Source: Puccinellia tenuiflora
Lineage: Eukaryota > Streptophyta > Magnoliopsida > Poales > Poaceae
DNA: 64,000 nt
Direction of reading: 5' to 3'
Assembly (NCBI GenBank): GCA_012064385.1
Contig: QRDG01000414.1
Coordinates: forward strand, 1,821,280-1,885,279
The notes under the pieces were generated by a model. The model had not been told where the DNA came from. It saw only the letters and a list, made by a program, of their open reading frames with translations, and did not search any database. Below are positions 1 to 11,201 of the stretch, piece by piece. Each line of letters begins with the position of its first letter. Position 1 is the stretch's first letter. The translations under genes and the position numbers were made by a program.

Positions 1-266
1 CGACGATCAAGGTCACGTCCACATACTAAACAAGTTACTCATATAATGGAAGGCACGCTGGACTTGGTGGATTCACCAGGTGGTAAACTCGGTGCCAACG
101 ACCACCCAATACCCTACGGCAAGAAGTCTAACTCGAAAACAATCATAGTTCAACCTTTCAAATGATATTGGATTAAAATGAAGGGATTCATTGACAAATG
201 ATGTTTGCTGCCAAGTACCAAATAATTGAAAGCGAACCACAGAGCATGTAAGGTGCTGTATCATAC

Positions 267-3217
267 CGCTTCATTATAGGAATTGGATGCTTCTTTCGTT
301 GCCTCTACAAGATACTTCCTGCAATAAAAAGTAAATACGGTAAGGTGGTTGCTTACTCAAAGACAAACGTTTTAAGGAATCATGATTGCAATAATAAGTG
401 CTGCTTCCGTAATAATCAGATCGATTTTAGGATACATTAAGTTGGATTTACCTGATTCTGTGCAATGCAGGTACTGTTTCCTTCGTGTAGGTGTCACGCA
501 AGAGATGGTGCTCCAGATAGCTAGAACAGAGAGACAAAAATGCAGTTCATTCAGTATTCTGATCCCATCAGTGATCCTAGAGAAAGTACAAGACAGAAAG
601 CTTCAAAGTTCGAAATGATTATTCAAGCAAGAGCGTATATAATTCTGTTCACTTATTCTTACCGCAGTACACATCAAAATTAGTTTAGTGAAAACTGTAA
701 AGTTATAGGTATCTTAGGTTGAGCCGAAGTTCACCCTACGAATATTGAGCTAGGCATTATTTGGATAACAGTTTGCTTGCCCATGACTTAGCAAACGTAA
801 AAAAAAAATACTAGAGTGGGTATGCCGAAAACTTGGCAACCATTCAAGCGAGCACCAAAAATTTGGCTATGATCAAAAAATTCGTAGGGCTGGTTTTGGA
901 CTACAAGCAAACATACCCATACATACACTTGAGTCAAAGAATCAGGTACCAGAAATCAAGTACCAACCTTAGTTTAGCATTCATTGTACGGCATCTTTTA
1001 ATAAGCCAGGTCTTCTTCACATCATCCTGTCGGGTCATAAAAGAGAAAGCCAACACACGTCAAGAAATAATACTAACCCATGAAGAAATAACACTTTAAG
1101 AGGAGCATGAAAAGCCTTACATATTGGTGCTGGTGTTCCAACTTCTTGTCTTTGACGAACTGTATAAGTACAGCAAGAATTTGCTCCAGGACCTTTGAAG
1201 TTTGAACAGGCATAAGTATTTTGACAGATTTCAGAGAACAAATTGGATTAAAATAAAGTGGACTAGCTGCCCAAGTTAAGTTTTAAAAAAATGTCAGCAT
1301 AACAGACGCACATTGTAGTGTTCAGCAAATTTCCTGTCCATTGAAGCAAGATCCTCCAGTAGAAGGGACTCCTCCTTTTCTATCTCTTCGATGATTAATT
1401 TCACCCTGTCAAAGGAGAAAGGAAATTGTGAGAAGTGTCTATTATGAACTCACAACTAATCATTAATTCAAAACAAGGAACATTGCCACCAAGACGTTGA
1501 CAGATGAGCTTGCCACAAAGAAGCGAGGGTACCAATATCAGACTACTAAAACTAAGCTCTAAAAATTTGCGAGATGTTAGAAAGAAAATGAGGATAGCTT
1601 CTTCAGAAATTACACTTAGCTGAAGAATAACTGAGAATTTAAAGGCTTGCTGCATTTGCTAAATAGTAAGCGTAAAATGATAACTGCAAGACAGACTAAG
1701 CTGGGGGAAATTTCACCTTTCTGGAAGCCTGGCACTTGAAATCTGATTCATGGATGATGAATCTGCAGCATATTTCAAACAGTATGATGAGACAAGGGCA
1801 AACACTTATATATCAACAAAATGATCTATACTTTTCATTAAGATTCAGTACTTCAGTAACTGACCCCTTTCATCCATTGCAAAAAGATCAGTTAAAGCAT
1901 CACACTTGGCTTCTAACCGAGCCTCAATCTCTCTGGCCACAGTTCTCTGATAATCAACCATGTCCTGCAATGCCAGATCAAATGTCAAACTAACAAGTTT
2001 TCTGACAAAATCGTGTTATTTTTTTCACTGACTAAAAGGGCGACACTGCAACGACTAAGAAGTAAGCACTGAACAGTTTCACATTACCACGAGAATATAT
2101 ATACATGGATTACACAGCCAACTAAAATGAATTTTGAAATCACTAGGTGCTAGTTCAGACAATAACTTTGATTGCAAAGGCTTCGTGCATTTTACATACC
2201 ACAGTCATGGCGGGCTGCTGTTGCTGCACCTGGTAGAGATAATCCGATGTTATTCCAAGAAAACGATCGGGGACGCCACCAGCTCCAGGCTCAACCAGCT
2301 CAGAACCACCACTACCAACAGCAGCAGCAGTCAACGCACTACCGATGCTGCTGTAGTTATTGTAGCTAGTCGAGACTGAGCTGGGTGTGGCACTCGTTAC
2401 AGTACTGTCAAATGAAGCTCTTGACAAGGTGCTCAGCTTTTCTATCTCCTCCTCGTGCACCTCCCGTCCTGCGATAGCAGTGGGAGCCTCAACCTCTGAG
2501 CTGCCTCCGCGACCGCTAAATGGTGCTCCAGGGACTCGTACACCTGCATCATTTCCAACAAAGTAAGTAAGATCAACCACCAGGTTCGTTATGTGTCATC
2601 CAATTTCTGAATTAAGCCCAGATATATAGATTGTCTTAGCATTGACAGCACACATTCCTACTTGTGTAACCAGTCCAATCCTTGATTTCTAGCCCTGTCT
2701 GCACGAATCACCCAACAGACGCGAACATTGCGGATACTGAGAGAAGTGGAACCTACCTGCGGGGAGCAATTGAGCTTCTTGCCGGCGCCGATGCTGCCCG
2801 CGGCGGTCGCGTGCTGATACTCCTCCACCATGGCCATCGCCTCCGCGTACACCGCCTGCCACGTCGTAGTTATCAGATCCGGTCAGAAACCCGCGCAAAA
2901 TTCTAGATCCGGCGAGCGGGAGGGGGGCAAACTCACCAGGGCCTCGAGGTAGCGCGCGCGCTCCGCCGCGACCTCCTCGCGCGCCTGCGGGGACAGAACA
3001 CGGGAGCAGCGGTAAGAGATAGGGGGCGGTGGGGAAGCGAGATGGGTGGCGGGTGCGGCGTACCTGGAGGAGGTCGGAGTGGGCGGAGCTGGAGAGGAGG
3101 GAGGCGTCCGGGGCGAGGTGGTGGCGCTGGAGCTGCTCCACCAGGTGGGCCACCTCCGGCGGCGGTGGCGGGAGGGACGCCGCTGCAGCAGGCGGCCGCG
3201 GCGGCCTTGGACGACAT
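267..3217 (-). CDS. AUG4: AUGMIN subunit 4 homologue, multi-exon, 3' end off window, two 1-base frameshifts
   Basis: Plant augmin (HAUS-like) subunit, which recruits gamma-tubulin to existing microtubules for branching nucleation in the spindle and phragmoplast. Exons read on the minus strand with consensus splice sites: 3064-3217, 2937-2984, 2757-2855, 2200-2543, about 1865-1964, 1312-1405, 1121-1192, 452-520 and 267-318. They encode family landmarks in order: AHLVEQLQRHHLAPD, AREEVAAERARYLEAL, AMAMVEEYQ, VYESLEHHLAVAEAAQRLRL, HEEEIEKLS, GGVPDRFLGITSDYL, VKLIIEEIEKEESLL, VLEQILAVLIQFVKDKK, LRDTYTKETVPALH, KYLVEATKEAS. One exon between 1121 and 520 and the C terminus were not found. Exon 1 from ATG 3217 needs one base fewer, and exon 4 one base more near 2463, to stay in frame. 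With those changes both exons are whole codons and the phases fit. It is either a recent pseudogene or consensus errors. Identity is from recalled family sequence. Confidence 0.85.
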
Positions 3218-3931
3218 CGCGGGCGGCGTCTCCGGCGGAAGGTTCGATGAGTCGAGCTGGTGAGCGTTCGAACTGGTGGGAATGGTGGTGGGTTCCCTCC
3301 AGCCGAAGAAGGCCGTCGCCGCCGTTAGATCGGGAAATGGACGGGTGAGATTGCGGTTGCGGGCTTGCCGCCGGCCGGCCGGTTCACGACGAGATGAATT
3401 TCATTTTGAATTTGGAAGCCGCCGATGGGAGAGTGTGCTGAAAACCAACAACATGAAAATCACGCGAATTCCAGTCAAGCAAAATCACATGAATTACTTG
3501 TTTGCCATATTTTGCTAAACATGTCTGGTTAGTCTGGTCTATAAAGTGGGCCAAACTGCGTAAACGGATTTCGCCGCAGCTCATGATCTATTACCATTAC
3601 CGCCAACAGCGACGAGTTCTATCCTTCCCCAATCACCTACGCTGTCGTTCCGTCATGGGCGAAATGACAACCCATGTCATACTCCAACAGTGGAGGAAGA
3701 GGGTGGACAGGGTGGTCCATGGACCACCCTGTGATTTCCATGTAGCCTATACATCATAGTAGAAAAATTAAAGATAAATATATTTATATGAATGATTTCA
3801 TTGTTGGATCACCATGGAAAATTATGTTGGATCCAACCATTTTCATGATAAGTTATGTGACTAATATTGTAATTCCCTCTTTGCAAATTGTACCAAATCA
3901 AGCTAGATGATATGTAGTTATACCATGCACT
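3218..3931. promoter_or_regulatory. AUG4 upstream region
   Basis: This stretch lies between the AUG4 start and the edge of the CACTA element at 3932. It should hold the AUG4 promoter. Before the transposon arrived it was probably the shared intergenic space with the divergent F-box gene. I see no clear TATA box. It contains a 26-bp perfect palindrome (3707-3732). Short open frames over the GC-rich exon region are shadows. Confidence 0.4.
3707..3732. repeat. 26-bp perfect palindrome
   Basis: The two 13-base arms (first arm ACAGGGTGGTCCA) meet with no spacer and are exact reverse complements. The function is unknown. It could be a transposon footprint or a cruciform-forming site. Confidence 0.8.
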
Positions 3932-4601
3932 CACTACAAGAAATATGCTCGTTAACGTCCCTCCATTTTGGTCACTAAAAGGTCATTAAATTTCATTTAT
4001 GACCTTTTTATGACCAAAAACTGATGGTCACATACCGAGCGTCTTAAATGATCCACAATGACATTTTTAGTGGATTGGTCATAATCGTTTATGACCAAAT
4101 CAGAGGGTCATAATTCGACCAATTGTTTTGGTCATTAGTTGTCTGACCAGTCCACGTCAGATCCTACGTGGCCAATCCTACGTGGCCAATCCTACGTGGC
4201 AAATTTGTGACCAAACTAGAACATCATAGATCTGAATCAGCAATCCACAATGGTCATTCTCATGGGCCAGGCCCAACAAATCAACTCATTTATTTATTTA
4301 TTTCTCGCTCCTCTATACGGGCCAGCCCAACATTTCAGCCTTTTTGTATTCCATTTATATATCAGAACTCGGCTTTCTTGTAGTCGATTTTTTCCATTTT
4401 CGAAAATTACTATTTTCTGGAACTGAGTCCAACTAAGTTTGGGCTCTGGCCTTTTTAAGGTCCAATAGTGCTTGGGCCAAGACCTCTTTCAGTATCCGAT
4501 TTACATTCAAATTCAATTTAAATTCAAATTCAGCTCAGCACAAATTCAACTTTATCTCAGCACACTAAGTAACATCACAGCACATATCATATCATCTCAG
4601 G

Positions 4602-5395
4602 TAGGGCTGCAAACGAGTCGATCTCGAGCGAGTTATACTCGGCTTAGCTCAGCTCATACAAAAATTTGAGCGAGTTCAAACTGAGTCGAGTTTAGGGTCG
4701 AGCTATAAAATTGGCTCATGCTCAGCTCGTAACGATCTCGAGTCGATCTCGAGCGAGTTTCGAGCTAAGAAAGACAGTGAAATTCCTATATTTCTGGCCA
4801 ATTATTTTATACAATTTAAACCACAACGACATCATAACAAAACACAATAAGATACATTTTCAACAAAAGTCGTGGTGATATAAAATTCTTCAAAAGAAAA
4901 GAATGTGATGATTGCATAAGACAAAACTCACGACATACATCTAGTTGGGATAACAAATTAATGGACAAAGTTCATAAAAGTTCTATGGTTGTGCATAGAT
5001 CGTAGGTGTTAGTGTATCCATGGAAGAGAAGGTAATATGTGGTCAAACTTTGTCCAGGCGTTATATGGTAGCCTATTCTAGGAACATACCATGTAAATTA
5101 ATGGCTAAATTTCTTCTTTTATTTAACCTTCTAGATTTGGTTGCACGTAGAAGGTAGCAAATTATCCTATTTCCTTTTGATAAATGGCAGAATAATTATA
5201 TATAATTATTTTATTTCGAGCTATAGAGCTGAATTCGAGCGAGCTAGCGCTCGCTCAAGATCAGCTCGTTTTTTAGTCGAGCTATAAAAGACAGCTCATA
5301 CTCTGCTCATTTCTTTTCGAATCGATCTCGAGTCGAGCTAAAAAGCGAGTCGATCTCGAGCCGCTCACGATCCTCGAGCTTTTCTTGCAGGCCTA
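4602..5395. mobile_element. hAT-type non-autonomous element with 8-bp duplication
   Basis: An identical 8-bp duplication ATCTCAGG lies at 4594-4601 and 5396-5403. The ends are imperfect inverted repeats (TAGGGCTGCAAACGAG on the left, TAGGCCTGCAAGAAAAG read from the right), which fits hAT. Many GAGTCGA and CTCGAGC motifs cluster near both ends and resemble hAT subterminal binding repeats. There is no coding capacity. Confidence 0.88.
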
Positions 5396-5403
5396 ATCTC
5401 AGG

Positions 5404-6819
5404 TTCACAGGCTCAACTAATTATTCGAATTTAGTACATATCATGCATAGTACAAATCAGGTATTCAATCCTGCACAGTACAAATCAGGTATTCAGCCAT
5501 AAAATAATACAACTAAATGATAGAACACATTGCTCGGTGCGGGTTTTCCTCGTGATTCTCCTTAGTGAAGCTCTTGTACACCAAGTTTTGACGAATGAAG
5601 GCCAGCATCTACAGGTTATAAATCAGATAAGTTAGGAACATAATCAAGTGAAACAGTGCATATAATATTCTAATAACAATGAAAATTGCTGCAGAATTTG
5701 AGATCTAACAATAAACAATGCTAGGCAGGATCTGGCAATTCTAAAAATTATTAGCACCAAACAATGCTAAAAAGGTGCTTTAAGATAGTGAACGAGTGGA
5801 TGTCACTTAGGTAAACTATTGTATGCCTTGTACGACAATGGCTGGATTAACACATGAATCAAGGCATCGAATTGCGAATACACAGAAGCAAACAGAGCCA
5901 AAACAGAACAGATTTATTTGGATTGCACGATATTTCAGCTTTTCATCATAAAAAAGAAAATAAATAAAACCCAGGCAATAAGAGCATGATACTGGGATGA
6001 CTGTAACAATCACGACCATACAACATTTCCAGCATTTCAATACATGCACATTAGAGAGTGACCGTCTGTTCTTACCACGACACGAGCAAGACATGTCCCC
6101 CGACAAAACCGTGCTTCTCCAGGTCGCACTCAAGGCTCAACCAGATCCACGGTGTGGACAAAGCCCCCTCCTTGCTTCGTCCGGACTGCGGGGCCCAGAC
6201 TCGGAAGCCCTATACATGGCAATTTGCGTCAATGCAGCAGCAATACACGGAACTGGTATCAGAGAGGAGCACAAGTTGAGAGAAAGTAACGGTCCAGGAG
6301 CCAACCTTCCAAGAGAGCAGCATGGTGCGCCGTTGTGGTGCCTTCATGTGGAGTTGCAGGTCGGAGTTGTGAACTGCTGCTTTGCTTCCCATATAGCACG
6401 CCTAGGTTCTCCTAAGATAGCAAGCCGAACAATAAAAAACATGATTAGGGAGCTGGTACATCAGAAAAGAAATCTATGCAGTAATGGCATATACAACTAC
6501 AAAAATCAGGATATCACATATTATTAGAATTGCATATTATATGGCTGCAAGATAAGTGTTGCTTCATATAAGATGTCTAGTGATTTAACAATCAGTATAC
6601 TACGGGAACTTTTGTTTGCCATGTCACCGAATGTTTACTACTCAGTATCAAAATCAGAAATTATTCACTGTTAATGCATTTGACCTATAAGATAACCAAG
6701 AATCAGTAATCAGTAACAACTAAGCTGAGCACTATGCTAGGATCTCAGTTAGGAACACAGCAGCTCATCCAATTCCTAGCTCATCAAAAATAAAATCACA
6801 GCAAAATCATGCGGCAGTC
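5404..6819 (-). other. Interior of CACTA element with possible captured gene pieces
   Basis: This part of the host CACTA element has no intact gene. On the minus strand a splice-acceptor-like CTGTAG near 5622 is followed by an open stretch starting LAFIRQNLVYKSFTKEN and ending in a stop near 5520. GC-richer pieces at 6060-6400 also look exon-like on the minus strand, with a GTAAGA donor near 6075. I do not recognise the protein. It may be host gene fragments carried by the transposon. The 176-codon plus-strand frame at 5997-6527 shows no domain. Confidence 0.35.
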
Positions 6820-8247
6820 TGATGTCTACACACGCTTCTATTCTTGTAGACAGTGTTGGGCCTCCAAGAGCAGAGGTTTGTAGAACAGCAGCAAGTTTCC
6901 CTTAAGTGAATCACCCAAGGTTTATCGAACTCAGGGAGGTAGAGGTCAAAGGTATCCCTCTCAAGCAACCCTGCAATCACAATACAAAAAGTCTCTTGTG
7001 TCCCCAACACACCCAATACACTTGTCAGATGTATAGGTGCACTAGTTCGGCGAAGAGATAGTGAAATACAAGTAATATGGATGATTATAAGTAGTAATTG
7101 CAATCTGAAATAAAAATGGCAGCAAGCAAACATGTAGCAGAACTTGTTGTAAACGGTGTTTCAATGCTTAGAAACAAGGCCTAGGGATCATACTTTCACC
7201 AGTGGTCACTCTCAACAATGCAATCATAATTGAATATAAATATAAGCACTTCAATATACTACTCCGAAGTATTCTCCGGCTGGATAACGAACACTAATTC
7301 ATTGTGTAGGAATGCAAAAGCACGCCTCAAACATATATTCCCAAGTACTAATGAATACCCCACACTGGACCATGAGCATTTATAGGAGGTACTAACACAC
7401 CACAATTTCATAGAGACATCCAACTCAAATAATAAATCAGTGAACAAGTATCTTGTGAAATATAGACTAAAGACCCACACGGTGCACACACTGTCACCTT
7501 TACACACGTGGGACAAGGAGTCTCCGGAGATCACATAAATAAAGCCCACTTGAGTAACATAACAACATCTAGATTGCAAAGCTCATGATCACATATAGAT
7601 CACATCATGGGAGAGAGAGATATAGACCACATGGCTACCGGTACGGCCCTCAGCCCCGAGGGAGAACTACTCCCTCCTCATCATGGGAGTCAGCAACGGC
7701 GATGAAGATGGTGGTGGAGTCGATGGAGATGGCTCCGGGGGCACTTCCCCGTCCCGGCAGGGTGCCGGAACAGAGACTTCTGTCCCCCGAAACTTGTCGG
7801 CGATGGCGGCGGCGCTGCAGATGTTTCTTTGGAATACGACGGGTCCGTCTAGGTTTATGCGTCGGGGGCAATATATAGGCGAAAGGGCGGCGTCGGAGGG
7901 CTCCCGTGGGCCCCACACCACCTGGTGGCGCGGCAGGCATGGGTCCCGCGCCACCCTATGGTGTGGCCGGCCCACGGCCCTCCAAGTCCTCTCCTTCGGG
8001 CTCCGTTTAGTCCATTGAATTATAAGACTACTGCTTTTTGTCCCGTCCAATTCCGAGAATATTTCCTTAAGTACTTTTCTGAAACGGGAAAACAGCAGAA
8101 AACAGGAACTGGCACTGTGGCATCTTGTTAATAGGTTAGTTCCAGAAAATGCATAAAAATGCTATAAGATGTAAACAAAACATGTAGCAAATGGTATGAA
8201 AACAAGCATGGATCATAAGAAATTATAGATACGTTGGAGACGTATCA
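6820..8247 (-). mobile_element. Solo LTR of a Gypsy-type retrotransposon
   Basis: Read on the minus strand it begins TGATACGTCTCCAACGTATC and ends with AGAATAGAAGCGTGTGTAG followed by ACATCA, a complete LTR with TG/CA ends. It is bounded by the 5-bp duplication CAGTC (6815-6819 and 8248-8252). No internal domain is present, so it is a solo LTR left by recombination between two LTRs. Its 3' half resembles the LTR at 20916-22422 and its 5' half resembles the LTRs at 13386 and 18886. Confidence 0.9.
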
Positions 8248-8395
8248 CAGTCACATTAACACCATTGATGTATCATAGCTAAAACTAGACTGCTAGAGAC
8301 AATAATGCATGCGCATCCTAGAATAAAATGTAAGTACAGGATGCATAGTCTGGTTTTCCATATTTTCTATTAACAACATAGGTAAATAATGCTAA

Positions 8396-8630
8396 TGATT
8401 TCCTCAATAAAAATCTCCGTAAATTTTCGTCCAATTCCGAGAATATTTCCAGAAGTAACTTTCTGCAACAAAAACAGGACAAAAACAGGGAACTGGCACT
8501 GGGCATCTTGTCAATAGGTTAGTCCGACAAAATGCAAAAAAATGATGTAATATGGTATTAAAAACATGTGACAACATCACAAAACTAGCATGGATCAATC
8601 AAAAATTATAGATACGTTTGACACGTATCA
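8396..8630 (-). repeat. Truncated 3' LTR of the minus-strand Gypsy element
   Basis: The segment matches the outer end of the LTR at 20916-22422 (both end GATACGTTTGACACGTATCA on the plus strand). Homology stops near ATTTCCTCAATA at about 8396, so roughly 1.27 kb of this LTR has been deleted and replaced by unrelated sequence (8248-8395). Confidence 0.8.
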
Positions 8631-11201
8631 GCATCCCCAAGCTTAACTCCTACTCGTCCTCGAGTAGGTAAGTGATAACAAAATAATTTTTGATGAGACA
8701 TGCAACCAATCATAATCATGATCAAGATAGTAATGTAAAGCATAGGATGTGAATGAAGTGATACAAAACAATTGTCTATAGTTGATAACAAGAAATCAAT
8801 GAATAACCAAGTTGAATCATTCAAGCAAAACCTTTCATAAATAGTACGTTAAAGACATGAAAGCAATGTGACCCACATATTTGATTAATTCTCAAAGATA
8901 ATAGTTCCATGACAAAAGTGTTTGAGAATCAAAACAAAGAAGATGTAAGTATTAGCAAAAAGCTTCAACTTCCAATGGTAAAGTCAATATAAAGATTCAT
9001 GTTTAATCTGACGATGCAATATGATCAATGATACCCAGGGTCAATGCTATATGTTTGCTTCGGTGGAGATAGAAGGAAAAAGAAAACTGACTCAACATTT
9101 AAAGTAAAAGAAAGGCCCTTCGCAGAGGGAAGCAGGGATTAGTCATGTGCTAGAGCTTTTTGATTTTGAAAAACAGAGATAAAAACAATTTTGAGAGATG
9201 CATGCTTTCGTCAATGATTTCACAACAGAGAAGCTATCTAGTCCCCCATAACAAGCAAGGCTTTTAGACTTGTGAGAGCAGCTGGTTTTAGAGGAACGAG
9301 TACATTCCTCTTTCTTCTTGGTTTCACCACTGTCCAATGTTTTGATCTGATTTCTCAGCTTTTCATTGCGCGGATGAGAATGGTGAGTTATATTTATATT
9401 TTTCTTAAGCTGCTCTCGGGTTGATTCAAGTGAAGACGTAAACCATCGACACCGGGTGAAAGGGGGGAAATGACCTTGCTTGTCACAAGTTATATCTAGC
9501 TCTCTACTGCTTCCTCATGAGCTTAAAAACAGGGGCACAAAAAGGAGTATTTTGAATATTTTAAAGATAGCACATGACAAATTTACTTGGAATGGCAAGA
9601 AATACCATGCATAGGTAGATATGGTGGACTCAGCTGGCAAGATAGTTTGGCTTTGGGATTTGGATGCACGAGTGAACTCTACACTCAGTACGAATTTTTA
9701 GGCTTAGCAAAAATGGTATTTCAAGCAAACATCAAACATTAACCGGTAATAGAGTAACATAAGACATTAGCCAATCATAACCATAAACACTCCATACTGT
9801 CTCCCTTGTTGACCAAACAGTTTTTTTGATGGAAAGATTAGCTTTATGAATTAACAACTACGAAACACCACACAATTTCAAGCTTTTAACTGTATTTCTT
9901 CACTAATCAATTTCCACTCAAATAACCAGCAAGTTTAAGCATTCATCTTAATATCTCAAAATAAATGAGAAGCATCAAGTATCCACACAATGATCTACAA
10001 GACTATGCAGACTTTCATTTCATTCCAATATCACATGGGTAGCATTTTGTCACTTTGACAATTCAAGCAATTTATCAATAACAACTCTCCAACAAGTATA
10101 AGTGAAGAACAAGAGAGTTTGACATCAACAACTAGCAGCTCTAAACAAGATAAAAGCTAAAAGTGAGAGCTTACTAGCAAACAAACAGTAGCTAAGAATA
10201 CTCAACAAGATATAAGCGAAGCAAAGGAGTATTCAAATGAAAAAGCGGAACGTGTCTCTCTCCCACATAAATAAAGCTAGGATCCAACAAGGATATGACC
10301 AGCAAACAAACAAACAAAACTGAAAGGAAAAAGACGCTCCAAGCATAGCACATAATATGTAAAGTGATAAAAACTTAGTTCAACGAAGACGACCTCATGA
10401 TAGTCGATGAAGAGGAGGGGATGCCTTGGGCATCCCCAATCTTTGACGCTTGATGGTTCTTGATATTCAGAGGGGGTGCCATGGGGGCATCCCCAAGCTT
10501 GAGCTCTAATCCATCTTCAATTTCTTCATTACCCTCTCCTTTGGAACTTAAAAACTCCCTCACACAAAACTTCTCATAAACTGATTAGAGGGTTAGTGCT
10601 TATAAATTAAAATGCACATGTGTTCAACTCAAGACAAATTGCAAACAACTCTATTGGGCATTAGCTACTGTTTACTAAGCCTCAATATGACACTACACCT
10701 CTAGAGTATCACATTTGACGATAGTAAAAGAGACGAATACAAATAAAAGCAGAATCTGTCAAAAACTGAACAGTCTGTAAAGATTGAATTTTTACGAGGC
10801 ACTTATGTAGGTCAAATCAGAAAACTCAAAACTAACGAAAGATAGATAAAAGTATCAGGCTTTCTGTCTAAAAATATCAGAAAAAGATAAAATCCAGGGA
10901 TTTTCTGGATTTTCGAACAGTGAAGTACAGAAATCTGTTTCTGGACAGCAAAACAATACCTCGCACTTTCAACGCATTAGAGGCTAAATTTGGCACAAAA
11001 AACCAAAACAAAAATATACAATGAAGTTGATACATAACTCCATGACTCAAGAAAAGCAAAAACAAACTGAAAGAAAAGAAAACATGGGTTGCCTCCCAAG
11101 AGCGCTTTTCTTTTAAGCCTTTTAGCTAGGCATGATAATTTTAATGATGCTCTCATAAGAATAAGAGTTGGAACGCAAAAGAGAGCATCATGAAGTAAAT
11201 A
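8631..11201 (-). other. 3' non-coding part of the minus-strand Gypsy element
   Basis: This A/T-rich stretch has no credible gene. It holds two hairpins shared with the plus-strand element: CTACTCG-TCCT-CGAGTAG at 8650-8667, next to the LTR, and GGGGATGCC-TTG-GGCATCCCC at 10417-10437. Near 11095-11120 lies the motif with GCGCTTTTCTTT that follows the coding part in related elements. Confidence 0.7.

Noticed and set aside
3029..3348. Several GC-rich open frames on the plus strand
   Set aside because: They are shadows of AUG4 exon 1 and its leader; the translations are R/G/W-rich and have no domain.
5997..6527. 176-codon plus-strand frame
   Set aside because: No domain, no start context, and the better exon-like signals lie on the other strand.
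7585..8131. Overlapping frames on both strands
   Set aside because: They fall in the GC-rich middle of the solo LTR and recur in all related LTRs.
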